Positions 46,216 to 61,643 of a stretch of DNA of 64,000 nucleotides are shown here, piece after piece (the stretch's first letter is position 1; every line of letters starts with the position of its first letter). A program made the position numbers and the translations under genes. Origin of the DNA: Mortierella sp. BCC40632. Its lineage: Eukaryota; Mortierellomycota; Mortierellomycetes; Mortierellales; Mortierellaceae. Under the pieces are notes generated by a model that saw only the letters and a program-made list of their open reading frames with translations, did not search any database and was not told the origin of the DNA. The stretch is taken from positions 3,118,501-3,182,500 of the forward strand of contig WAEK01000002.1 of assembly GCA_011634665.1 (NCBI GenBank). The letters are read 5' to 3'.

Positions 46216-47519
46216 TCTCTCTCTCTCTCGTGCGACTCTCTCTGTCTTGCGCTCTCGTCTCTCTTACGAAGACTCTTACTTTCGCCTCTTTGCTGTATTT
46301 GTGTTGCCTGCGTCGTGTTGTGCAATGGTATGTCTCGGACCTGGGTCGAATACTCCCGCCCAGACAGATTATTGCACCGATCCGCGCGATCCATATTCTC
46401 TGTCTTTTATTTTTTTTTTCTTTCCATTTTTTTTTTTTTTTTGTTCGATCCAAACGGTAGGTTGAGGCATGTCCTATATTATTCTGTTACAGCTGGATAG
46501 GAGTGTCAAAGAAGAAGACGACGAGGAAGAAGAGGAATGAGCCTGTTAACGTTGCCTTCTCCACACACAAGGGTACCGAGCACCGGCCACATTTTGGTCA
46601 GGATAACTCTTTTTTTTTTTTTTTTTTTTTAATAGTTGTAGACGCATCACTTCGGAAATTCGCACCGAACTCCGAGCGGGGCTGGAATCCCCCTTCCCCC
46701 CCCGCCTTGCCTTGCCCTGTCCTGCTCTACCCTGCTCTAGCTTACCCTTGCCCTTGCCCGTCGGGGTCCCACGTCCATCTTTTTTAAACATACTACTAGG
46801 AGAGAGAATGGGAGAACGGATACTCTGCTGGTCGTAGCCAAGAGGAAGAAAGGGGATGGATGCATTCACATGCGATTGGGCGTCCTGTGTTTCCTGCGAG
46901 ATGGGCATTTGGTGTAACAAACACGAACTCGGCCTCTTCGCTTTCCCTTTCCCCCGCACTCGGACTTGTCTTTCATATGTCCGAACAGAGGTCCCCTAGT
47001 CACACGCTGCTTTGCTGCTTTGCTTCTTGCTGTTGTGAGAACCATCGTGGACAATGGGATCTCCTTTTCTCCACACACTTTCTCTCTCTCTTGAAATCCA
47101 GATGACTAACTGCAATTGCACACCAAAGTGCTCCCCTTTCTCCTCTCTGATCTGGGAACACGCTCATTCGTTGCTCTCTCTTTCTCTCTTCCTCGGTGGA
47201 TTCAAAAAGGAATAGTCCAACTGAAAAAAAAAAAAAATAAGAACCTTTTCGCTCCTCTGTTATTGTAATTGTAATTGTTATTGTTGTTGGATGACAAACC
47301 AGAGACGACAAGAACGCGAAACAGAGTTACCATAGACCCATAGACCAGAGCGGCAGTCCTTTTTTTTTTTTTTTTTAATAGCATTTTTGCATCTATGTGT
47401 ATTAGGGGGGGAATTTGTTAAAAGAACTCTTTCTTCTTCTTCTCCTTCGACGTCTTCTACTTCAGCGGATACATACATACATATAGCATGTTGTAGAGCG
47501 TGTTATCATTATTTTTTTT
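45834..47519. other. intergenic region, CT/GA and homopolymer rich
   Basis: It lies between the fumarate reductase start and the mannosidase stop. It holds GAA and GA tracts (about 45930-46060), a CT tract (about 46186-46230), T17 (about 46424-46441), T20 (about 46611-46631) and T16 (47360-47376) runs, and a (CCTTG/CCTG)n stretch (about 46698-46760). No gene is seen. Confidence 0.6.
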
Positions 47520-48400
47520 TTACAAGATCCTCTCTCCTGTCTCAGGCTCGGCCTCTTCAGGCAGATCACCTTCGTCCTCTTCGTTCTGATCCGGATCCTG
47601 TTCCTGTTCCTGGTCCTGATCTTGATCGTCTTCTTGTTCATCCTCATCAGTCGCTCCATCCTCCACATCCGTCTCACTATCCCCTTCCTCTTCCTCCTCT
47701 TCCTCCTCCTCCTCCTCCTCCTCCTCCTCTTCTTCCTCTCCTTCTGTCTTTTCTTTTGCCTCTTCTCCTTCTCCTGCTTCTCCTTCTCCATTGTTGTCAT
47801 CATAATCCACCTCGACCTCGGGGACTTCGGCTTCTTCATCATCCCCTGTATCAATCGCTAGGTTTTCAAGTCCTTGATCCACTTCATCGGCCTCCAAATC
47901 GGCATCTTCTTCTTCATCCACAGCCGTCTCACTACCATCTGCACTTGGATGTTCATCATCCATCTCTTCCTTGGTTCCTTCGGACTCGACAGAGTTGGTA
48001 TCATCTCCGAGCACTTCTTGATCTTGTCCTTGTTCCTCATGCTCATCAACATCTCGATCCGCAACTTCTTCTTCCTCCTTTTCAATCAACTCTTTCCATT
48101 TCTTCTCATCCAACACTGCCTCAGGGACTGTCCTGGACAACCATTTCTCAGGAGGTGTAAAGATGGGTAGGGCATGAGCTTCGGTATTAAAGACATACTT
48201 GTCCAGAGGCAAGACATGATCTGGTCCAAAGAGAAGATACAAATACTTCAATGTCTCTGCCAAGAAGAAGGTCTCCATCTTGTCCCGGAATTGAAGAGTG
48301 TCTGTGCTTCGGATATCATGAAGTGAACTGTATCCACCTGTGGATACCTTGCTATACTTTTCGATCGACTCGAAAATCTCCCATCCCCAGTGGCTAAAAT

Positions 48401-48436
<36 letters not shown>

Positions 48437-49218
48437 AAGGAAAAAAAAAATAATAGAGAAATGTCGGTTTAGCGAGTGTGCATAGAGTCCGTTAGTGATG
48501 CAGATGCGGTAGAGCATTGGGTTGGCTAACCACTCAAAATGAGAAAGAACAACAATTGGGCTTGTCTGAAACTGTTTTAAACCCAAGTCTCCCTTTAGCT
48601 CCCCTTCCCCTTCCCAAAAAAAAAAAAAAAAAGAGCATATTTTTTTTTCTCGGGCAACATTTCAAGAAACTCACCGATACTTCTCATCGCCTGTCAGACG
48701 CCAGAGGTAGAACAAACTCTCAACCGTCTCTGGTCGGAGCAAACTATGTCCATCCCGATCTTGAATAATGATATCTGAACCAGGTCGATGTTGACGCAAG
48801 GTACGACCCACCAATTGGTCTTGTTTGTGTACCCAATACACAATCTCGGGTGCAAGTCCTGTCTCTGTTTGATGATACATCTCATAACAAGATTCTGTCA
48901 GTTCTTCACCCATCTTGAAATCATCCTCTTGAAGTGTTGTAAATGTAGATCGAGGGAATGAAGTGTCCAAAGATCGACCTTCCGTCGAGGCCAATGCCAT
49001 GGTTCCTCCCAGGAAACAAACAAGGTGATCCATCTTGGGACTCAACGTCTCGGGATTGTGCATTGAAATTTCACCAACAAACAAGAGTCGGTGAGGAATG
49101 GTACGTCCGACAAGATGTTTCTTGACTCCGGCGATCGCATGATCATACATTTCCTTGTAGACCAACTCCTTCTTTCCTGTCTGGAGATACTGCTTGATCA
49201 GATATTCTATTTCAATAG

Positions 49219-49255
<37 letters not shown>

Positions 49256-50986
49256 ATGAGAAATGCTGAAAAAAAAAGAAAAGAAAAAAGAATACCTTGT
49301 AAACAAGCAATAAAGAACATTACCATAGTAGCTGTCGCCACGAGAACCAAGTCGAATCTCGCCACCAGTAAAACTACCCGAATATGGGTTGATATAGATA
49401 GGCACCAATCCATCCAACGATTCCATCTCCTTCATCTTGAGAATCACATTCTCGGCCACCTTCCAATACTTGTCATCCCCAGTCAAGAACGACAAATACT
49501 TGAACTCGAGTTGAATCGTGGCCACCTCCGAGGTCGAACTAGAACCTCCATCATGACTTGGTACCCCTCGTCTCTCCTTCAAATGAACACTTGCAAAAGG
49601 AATTCCCGTCGGGGTCTCAAAGGCTGCCATCAATCGATCCGCAAGATCCACTGCCTTTTGAAGGAACACGGGATCCTTGCCAGACAAATCATAGGCACTC
49701 AATAATCCTCCCAATACTCGAATGGTCGTCTCAAAGAGATTCACTTCGGCTTCCTTGTGGAAATCAAGAGAATCCTTGACCCAGGTTCTGGCCTCCTGGA
49801 ATTCCTTTTCAAGACCCATGATCAGAATCGTATCCAGCGAGTCCACGATCGTGAATCCAAACCCTCCCTTGACCATGTCAGTACCGGTCTTGGAAACTGG
49901 ATGGTACTCATCTTTACCCCAGGCATCTCTTCGATAGGCATCCCAAGCATACAAAAACGCATCCTTGACTTTTTGTTTTCGTTCTTCCCACAAGGGTGGG
50001 TTGATCTTGATGGGATCGGTTCCCGTTCCTGTGTTCGCCTTGGAAGGATCCGATGAACTGAATTCTTTTCTTGCTGCCTCGACTTGTTCCTCAATGATTC
50101 GCCAGGGTCGTTTAGGAGGTTGGTTCTGGGTGTTGTCGGGTTGTTCAAATTGCTTTCGAGCAGAATCGACTTCCTTTTCGATGACTTGCCATGGTCGAGG
50201 CACTGGTTGGGGTTGTTGCTTTTGAGTTTCCAGATCAGCAAATTCTTTCTTGGCTGCATCCACTTGGTGATCAATCACATCCCAAGGACGTGCTCCTGGA
50301 GCAGGTGGAACGACACCTTGGGATCCTGAACCTCCAACCTTGGGATCCTGAGCTCCCGCGGGGTTATTTGAAGGTGGAGCAGGTGATTCGGGCCTTGATC
50401 TCTGTCCTTCCGACTTTTGATTGCTAGTTTTGTTCTTGTTCTTGTTCTTTTTGCGTTCTTCCTTGCGACGATCCGTATCCTCGAATTCAAAGAGCGTAGG
50501 TGGAGGTTTCTTCTTTTTCTTTTTGTCCTTTTTGGGTGCATTGTTATTGGGTTTGTTGGCTGGAGGTCCAGGATTGACATTTTGACCGGGAGGAACCTGA
50601 AGAGGTTGTGGAGGTGGAGGCATGGTTTTTGGCGCCTCTACACTTTCTTGCGTGGGTAGATCCATGCGTGGTCGAAAGAAAAGATAAAAACAGGTCAACA
50701 GACTCAGGGCGATCACTAGATGCTTTCGTCTGATACGCAGACGAGGCACTCCCTAAAGCATAGTAGAATAGAGAAGTATGTTGTTGTTGTTGTTTTTTTT
50801 TTTTGTTAGACGTGCAAGTCTATCATAAAAGGGAATCCCATCCCCATTGGATCCAAGTGTTGCTCTTAAAATGTGAGAGAAAGAGAGAAGGAGAGAGTGA
50901 GGTTCTTTCCCGAGAATCCTTACCCTGCCATGGTGCCGGTTGTCATCCCTCGACAATAAAGGGCCCTGACTTCCTCTCCTGAACAT
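47520..50986 (-). CDS. GH47 class I alpha-1,2-mannosidase with repeat stem and acidic tail
   Basis: Four exons read 50986-50924, 50752-49324, 49206-48675 and 48393-47520 with GT-AG introns, giving 965 residues. GH47 enzymes trim alpha-1,2 mannose from N-glycans in the ER or Golgi. A short cytosolic part precedes the membrane anchor [14 protein letters not shown] (about 34-47), as in type II membrane enzymes. A Pro/Lys/Asn-rich stem follows, with three RPW repeats at 176-192, 207-223 and 236-252. The catalytic domain (about 275-780) shows [52 protein letters not shown] (split by intron 2), [37 protein letters not shown] and FNTEAHALP. After it comes an acidic tail of about 150-180 residues with an E19-like run, which the family normally lacks. 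The first exon was needed because no ATG opens the main exon. Confidence 0.92.
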
Positions 50987-51654
50987 CCTGATGCAACTGG
51001 GTGGGAATAACGAATAGCCCTAGATCGGAGGGTTCTTTCCTTTTTCTTTTCCCCCGGGTAGTCGGCTATTTTATCTGCAGGAACGGTTCCTGAGGGGGGA
51101 CTCTTTTTCTGGGATCCGGACAGGTTAGGCTCTATTAGAAAAAAAAGTCGGGTGGTGACCAGGGTGCGGTTTATTATTATTATTTTTTAGAGATGGTTCC
51201 ACCAAGTGGTCGTGTGAAATAAAGGATGTTAGTCGTTTGACAAAGACAAAAGAGTATGTGGGGCGTGGGGTATGAGAGAGATGATGGGAACCACTTTGAT
51301 GCATGATGAAATGATGCCTCGAGAACGACTCACCTCTCCTAGTCTCCTTTTTTGGTTGGTTGGACAATGGTAAGAGAGGCTGTTTTGTTGTTGTTGATGG
51401 TGGTGGTGGTGGTAGTGGTGGTGATGGTGGGAGGTAGAGTGGTTGGATGCTCCCAGTTGATGTGGGGAGAGAAAGAGATAGTGATACAAGATGAAAACTC
51501 AGGGATGGAGATTTAAGATTGGATGAATTGAGAGAATGAGCCAATGCTATTGGCTGGAAAGACAGAAACTAGTCCTTGAGAGCTTTTTTTTTATATATAT
51601 TTCTCTAATTTTTTTTTTTTTCCTTCTTTTTCTTCTTCTTCTTCGTATCTACTT
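50987..51654. other. region between mannosidase start and SPB4 stop
   Basis: It holds the mannosidase promoter and SPB4 3' end, with a (GGT)n-like tract (about 51396-51432) and a T-rich stretch (about 51585-51622). No gene is seen. Confidence 0.6.
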
Positions 51655-53911
51655 TTACAGATCAGCAAACGCATTCCCGACTTGCTTGTCAAACTCTCTA
51701 GCACTCAGTTTTCCCTTCTTGACCTTCTTGGCCAGTCGCTCCTCTCGCTGAAGATCTTCCCAGCTCTCTTCTCCATGATCATCCTCCTCCTCCTCCTCTC
51801 CACTCTCCTGATCCCCAGTCTTCTTATCTTCGCCCTTCTTTTGCTTGGAAGAGTCCTCGGTCACCTCCCCAGCTGCAAGTCGTTTCAGATAGTCTCGCTT
51901 CCGGAGCTTCTTCAATTGACGTTCCATTTTCCGCTCCTTGGCATCTGTTTGTGCTGACCAGGCTGCAGTCTTTTTCCGCTTCTTGTCTCCCTGTCCTCCA
52001 GTTTGACCCCTGGCAAGGGCCTCCTTTTCACGCTCAGCTTGTTTGACCTTGTATTCTTCCAGCTTCTTGACTCGGACTGCTTCTTTTTGCTTGTCCTGGT
52101 ACTTGTACTTGTCCATCTAAAAGAGTGTAGTACAAGGGATTCAATTAAGTACATGTTCCTCCCTTACCACGATTTTTAAAAAAAAAAGAGCCAGCTCTTT
52201 CTCTCTCTCTCTCTCTCTCTCTCCCTCGCCCCTTCCCTTTGTACTTACATCAATATCTGCAGGGACAAAGCCTTGAACCGTCTTGTCATTCTTCAACTCG
52301 GGCATCTTTGGCAATCGAACCAAAGCATAACCACGAGCCAAAGCTCCAAGATCCAGATCCTTGCTCCTGAAAATAAAACTGGCCTCATGTTTGGAATAAC
52401 TTCGAATAAACGAAACAAAGGCCATGGTTCCCTTGTCATACAGATCCCGATCCGTCACCACAATCGATTGAAGTTCCTTCAAAAACTCGATTGTCTCTGC
52501 ATCGTCTGCTCCTTCTTGTTTGAAAATCTTGGTCGGACCTTCCTCTTCCTCTTCATCCTCCATCATCTCTGAGGACTCTGTTTCGTCCACATTCTCTCGA
52601 ATCTTGGGTCCTCCCTTCCAAATCCATGGACGGATAGGAACCTTACGAACTTTCAAGAAATCAATATAGGTCTCTTCTTTACCCTTGACCAAAAACACCA
52701 CTGCCTTGCCCTCGCGACCAGCGCGACCAGCACGTCCACATCGATGCGTGAACGCCTTGGGATCCTGTGGGGGGTCTACTTGGACCACAAAGTCGACATC
52801 AGGAATATCCAATCCACGCGAGGCAACGTCGGTACAAAGCAAGATACCAGGAGAACCTGCAGGGATCTCTGTAAAGGACTTGAAGGTCAAAGTTCGTTTC
52901 TTGGTCTCCATCTTTCCATGAAGAGAATGAATCGAGAAATCGGAAAGGGCGGGGAGTCGAGTGAGAAGTTTGTAGAAATAGTCGACTCCTGCACAGGTGG
53001 CAAAGTAAACAATCGTCTTTTTTGTTGTTGCTTCCTGTCGCAAGAGATGTGTCAACAACAAGAGTTTTTGTGAGGTTGAGCAGGCGATGTAACCGATCTG
53101 GAGACTATAGGAGGGGGAGTCATTGCCTGTTAGTTAGTAAAAAGAAAAGAATCGCTACCAAGCTCATATCGATAGTTGAAAACTCTTTCACTTACGATGC
53201 AGGTGTTCGCTGACCTCCTCCACCAACAAGATCTTCCACCTTGACAACAATTCGAACTGGATTCCTGAGTCCGGCCCGAACCAATTCATGAAGACCATCG
53301 GTCATGGTAGCCGAAAACAATCCTGTCCGACGTTGTTTGGGCAACAGGGACATGATCTTGTTCAAACTAAGTGTGAAACCCATGTCCAACAATCGATCGG
53401 CTTCATCCAGTACCAAGACTTCCAATTCCTTGACATTGACACCGCTTCGCTTTTGACAAAGAATATCTTCCAAACGACCTGGCGTTCCAATCAAAATGTC
53501 GGGATGGATTTGTCGAAAGGTAGCAATATCCTCTTCAAGACTTGTCTCGCCTCCGATCAAGAGTTGATGTTGGATCGTAGGAAGGAACGGTTCAAATTCC
53601 GAGAGCACTCGAGAAATCTGTGTAGCCAACTCTCGTGTTGGAGAGATGACAATAGCTCCAACTTCAGATGGCTGAAGTTTGTCCTGACGACGGTGGATCT
53701 TTTCGAGGATAGGGATCAAGAAAGAAAGCGTTTTGCCAGACCCTGTGACGGCCTCGACCACAACATCCTTGTTCTTCATAAAGAGAGGAATGGCACCTGA
53801 CTGAACGGGGGTCATGTCCGTGAATCCCATGGTGCTGACGGCATCTAGAATCTGGTTCGAGAGCTTGGGCTCGAGGCTCTCCCAGGCTCCTGCAGGGGCT
53901 GCGGACGTCAT
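51655..53911 (-). CDS. SPB4: DEAD-box ATP-dependent RNA helicase SPB4 (DDX55 type)
   Basis: Three exons read 53911-53196, 53104-52249 and 52116-51655 with GT-AG introns and consistent phases, giving 677 residues. SPB4 acts in the nucleolus in 60S subunit assembly and 27S pre-rRNA processing. The Q motif is followed by Walker A AVTGSGKT (54-61), [32 protein letters not shown] and FSATMT in the first RecA lobe. The second lobe has [35 protein letters not shown] and [13 protein letters not shown]. The C-terminal part has the SPB4-type segment [18 protein letters not shown] and a basic, coiled extension ending [13 protein letters not shown] 53911 is the first Met that precedes a normal DEAD-box start; an A30 run lies about 60 bp upstream of it. 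Confidence 0.97.
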
Positions 53912-53968
53912 GGTGCAATGAATGAAGAAGAAGAAGGAATGGGGCGGACCAAAATAGACCTCCAAAGC

Positions 53969-54003
<35 letters not shown>

Positions 54004-54616
54004 AATGCGTGGCTTTTCTCATCAATCATAAACGAAGACACCTGCAGGGCAGGCAGAGGCACAATGACACCAGTAGTCTAAACAGAACAACCAGTCTTGC
54101 CAAAACAATGTCATGGCCTTAAGTTCGCATCCAATGACCAATGAGCACAAGGAATGGGTCTAGGGTTGGGAGGGGGGCAGAGCTGGGGCCTCGAGAATAG
54201 GTGAGCTGTTCTCTCTCGCTAGACCTGGTGTCCTAGCCAAAGCAATTAATCGTACTGTTCCACAGGGGTCACTCTAATATCGGCCGATAAAAAGTTCAAA
54301 GCAGAGGGCAGGCAAGAGGCGTCAAGCATTGATGCTGATAGTCAACTTGCCCTACCACCGAGCATACTCTGCTCTTACAGAAAAGAACAAAACATCCGAT
54401 TCATTGGCTGCTACTTCTGAATATCCCTGAGAGGCACCTCCCTTCTTCTCAGCTGTTCCTGAAAATGTGGCCCATGCGTTCCTTTCCCTTCCTCCTTGGA
54501 TCAAACCAAGGGCTATTTCCTGTTGACTAGCAACAAGGCTTCTAGACTTTCAACATCAAAAGCACCGCCATGTTCTTGCCCAAAATATAAGCGTAAAAAA
54601 AACTCCCCCCTTCCTT
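53912..54616. other. SPB4 promoter region and AFG2 3' end
   Basis: It contains an A30 run (53971-54000), reading T30 on the SPB4 strand just before its start, and otherwise mixed sequence without a supported gene. I saw no tRNA pattern here. Confidence 0.65.
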
Positions 54617-58312
<3,696 letters not shown>

Positions 58313-61300
58313 TTGGACTGGAGGAGAGAGACGAGCAAAGCGACCATTTCGGGACTCGAGACCATTCACTTCTTGGACTAGTTTTTTTTTTTTTTTTTTT
58401 TTGTGGTGTCTGATGGCTTGGCCGAGACTGGTGGCCCTGGCGCATGTGGCACAATGGAAGCTCCTTCTCTCATTCACATGGACAATGCATGCCTTGGACT
58501 CGCTCCCTCCTTTTTTTTTTATTATTATTTGCATTTGCATCCGCGCCTCTCAGGCTTGCCACGAGAGATGTTAATGACAATTAAGAATAAAATAAAATAA
58601 AAACCCCAGTTAATAGACTCTATTTCCCCTGAGAAGCTTTTGACGACAACTAAGAATGCCTTTTGTTTTTCTAGTTCCCAGGAGTCAGCGTTTCCTTTGT
58701 AGTGCCGCCCTGGAGTCTTATTTCCTTTTTCTCATATAGGAACCGGGGGTCCTCTATCACCTTCTGTCAAGGCCAATTGAGCGATTCCCGCGATGTTTTT
58801 CTTAATTTCTGCGGTAGCAGTGAGAGTGAATGCCTGCTATTCTTCTCGGAACGTGTGTGCTTGTTCCTGGGCCGTACTTGAGGGTGCTATCAGTTAATAC
58901 ATAGATATTTTCCTGGTGCCTGTTCTCTGGTTGCGGACTAAATTCAGCGAGTATCGCCCATAACATTTGCTCCGCTTGGTAAATGCCTTTCAGAAGATAC
59001 CTAATCCCTCTCATCCCTTTTTTTTAAAAACAAATGCCCACTCATCTCTTATCATTCCTCTCCCCCCCCCCCAAAAAAAATCTCTACAAGGCGATGCAAA
59101 TAAAAGCGGACCAAATTTTTTTCATGATCATAGTGTCTGACCATTCACCTTTAGAAAGAACATGGGATGGTTTTTTCTTCCTTTTATTGAGTCTCCAGAA
59201 CGGAATTGAAGTTACGAGTCGCCTCCCCTTCCTCTCTTCCCTCCCTCCTCTCCATCGCCTCCTTCTTTCTATCACAAGAAAAGAAGGGGGGGGGGTAGCA
59301 ATGATTCATAGTGCTTTTTCTTCATTTTTCTTTTACGAATAGAAACAGCACATTTTTTTTTAAAAAAAAAAAAAAGATAAGATAGGATATTATTCGACTT
59401 TTGAGGATCAAATGACTATGAATAAAAACGAAACGGTTGGGGAAAGAGGGGGTGGAGGGGGGAGAACCAAGCACCTTTTCTTTTCTTCTTTTCTTCTTTT
59501 CTATTCTTCTTTTCTTTTCTTCTTTTCTTTTCTTCTTTTCTTTTCTACTTTATTTCACTCACTCACAATCCCCTGGGTAATTAAAATTCGATAATGAGTT
59601 AAAAAGAAGATAAGAAACCACAAGGATAAAAAGAGTATAACTCTATCCTTGTTCCCCCCCCTTGTTTTTTCACTTTCTTCATGTGCTTCTCTTTTTCTTT
59701 CTAATCAACTACGCTACCTTTCCTTCTCCTCCCCCTGGCGGGTTTCTATTTAAATCAACTCCAACCAGGCGTTCAGCGAGTAGAATGAAAATAAACCATT
59801 CGATACTCTGCATGGGAGGAGTTATGGCGAAAGGAAGAGGGCAGTAGTAAAAAGAAAAAAAAATATAGGAAAGGAGAAAAGGGGGGGGGCTGAGTGTGGA
59901 CGCGGACGTCCAACTCGATGAAATCGTGGACCCAGGGCTCTGGATCAAAAACGCCGCCTTGCTGGACAATTCTCTGTCGACAGTGGAGGCTCCTTCGAAT
60001 CCGGGGTGGGGAGGAAAAAAAGAAGAAGAGGACGGTTTAGGGAGAGAGCGATCTATCAGAGTAAAAAATAAAGAAGGAACGGAGACAGAGAAAAAAAAAG
60101 AAGAAAGAGGACGGAAAACAATAATAACCAAACAACAGAGAACTGTCAGTCTCCATTTTTTTTTTTTTTTTTTTTTTTTTGGGATTGGATTGAAGATGAT
60201 GCGATAAAGATATGTTTAGGAATGCGCGGGACAATCGTTTGAATACGGACCTTACTCTAGGAGGAATGGCAAAAAAAAAGGGGTGGAAAAAGACCAACCA
60301 TATCCTCCTAGCTCAGCAACCTGTAAGAGAACGAAAGGTACCAAGGAGATCAAAAAAAACCGATTCTCCCGCGTTCCTTCTTCCTTTTTGGCACCTCTCG
60401 TTCTCTTTCATTTCTCATTCCCTATTTCCTTTTAATAGTCCTCTTCTTCTTTTTTTTTTTTTTTTACTTTTTTTACTTTTGTATCGACTCGTCTCCTTTT
60501 CACCTCCATTTGTCCTAATCGAGCATGAAAGGACAGATAGGTAAGAAACGAGGCTCTTTTTTAGAAAAAGATAACCGAGTGCAGATTGGTTTCCGAAAGA
60601 AAAAGATAAAAAAAAAAAAAAAAAAAATATGGAGCGGATATTTTACAAGGAGACCGAACGAGCATGCAGGGAACAAAAAGTAAAAAAAATTAGAGCCGGG
60701 ATGTAGGGTAGGTTGAATGAGATTCCTTTCATCCCACCCATGTGCTCCTCCTCCATCGACTCTCTCTATCCCACAAACGCACTCTCCATGGGTTATGGAT
60801 GGACAGCCGAGAGAGGAGAGAGGTGAGGCGAGGGGTTTGTGCGCGGACGGATGGCAAGAGGAGGAGGAGGAGGAAGAAAAGAAAAAAAAGGATGAATCCC
60901 ACACGAATGTTTAAAAACCTCAATGACGAGAGAGAGAGAGAGAGAGAGAGCAGAGAGCAGAACAGCCACTCTTCTTTTCCTCTGACGATTCGATTCGATT
61001 CGATTCGATTCGCAACTCTAGAGCAGTCCACATGGGTCAATGTGTGATTGTGTGTGTGTGTGTGGTGTGTGAGCTTAATACACCCCTCGCCCTCTCCTTC
61101 TTCTCCTTGCGTATTACAAAGAGACCGCTATTCTCACTTGTCCTCCTGGCCTGAGAGAGAGAGAAAAAAAAGGGGGAAGGGCGGTTGGAGCTCAGAGAAA
61201 GGTTCCATGCACTGCCGCGCAATTGCTTACCAAACCCCCCCCCCCCATCAAGACCCACAGCACAAACTGTTGTACTTGTTGCACACCCAACGCCTTTTGC

Positions 61301-61643
61301 CGCTCAGTTGACTTGCATAGTGTTTTTCTTTTCCCCCGCTATCCCAGTAAAACAGACGGTCGGTCTTTTTTTTCTTTTAATGTTGTATGGTACAATGGGA
61401 GTGTTGTTTGTAACTAAGAGTAATAATGAGTAAAAAGGTGGTGCTTCAAGTAAGCGAATTAGGATACAAAGTAGAATAATGAGAAGGAAAAAACATAACG
61501 TGACGCACCCAAAACAACCATTTTTTTTTTTTTGTTACGGTCTGCATGGATATCCGATCCAGAATAAAAAAAAAAAAAAACCAAACCAAACCAAACCAAA
61601 AAGGACAAAGAACCCCCCTCCTCCTTCCTTCTCCTCCTCCTCC
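58313..61643. other. 3.3-kb intergenic region; no supported gene
   Basis: It lies between the AFG2 start and the UNC93-like stop. It holds T22 (about 58382-58402), a (TTTTC)n-like tract (about 59478-59550), T26 (60155-60180), A22 (about 60608-60627), a GA tract (about 60929-60950), the pentamer (GATTC)n at about 60987-61011, a GT tract (about 61046-61062), C9 runs (about 59062-59072, 61237-61246), and (CCAAA)n near 61580-61600. The frames are repeat translations. Confidence 0.6.
60987..61011. repeat. (GATTC)n pentamer microsatellite
   Basis: Five tandem copies of the GATTC unit lie in the long intergenic region before the UNC93-like gene. Pentamer tandems such as this, (CCCTA)n, (GATTT)n and (CCAAA)n recur in this window. 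Confidence 0.85.

Noticed and set aside
47387..48160. 257-codon Pro/Leu/His-rich frame on +
   Set aside because: It is the reverse of the acidic tail of the mannosidase; GAG/GAT repeats give CTC/ATC repeats.
54100..54600. Possible tRNA or small RNA before AFG2 3' end
   Set aside because: No cloverleaf with a T-loop GTTCRA pattern and matching acceptor stem could be drawn by eye.
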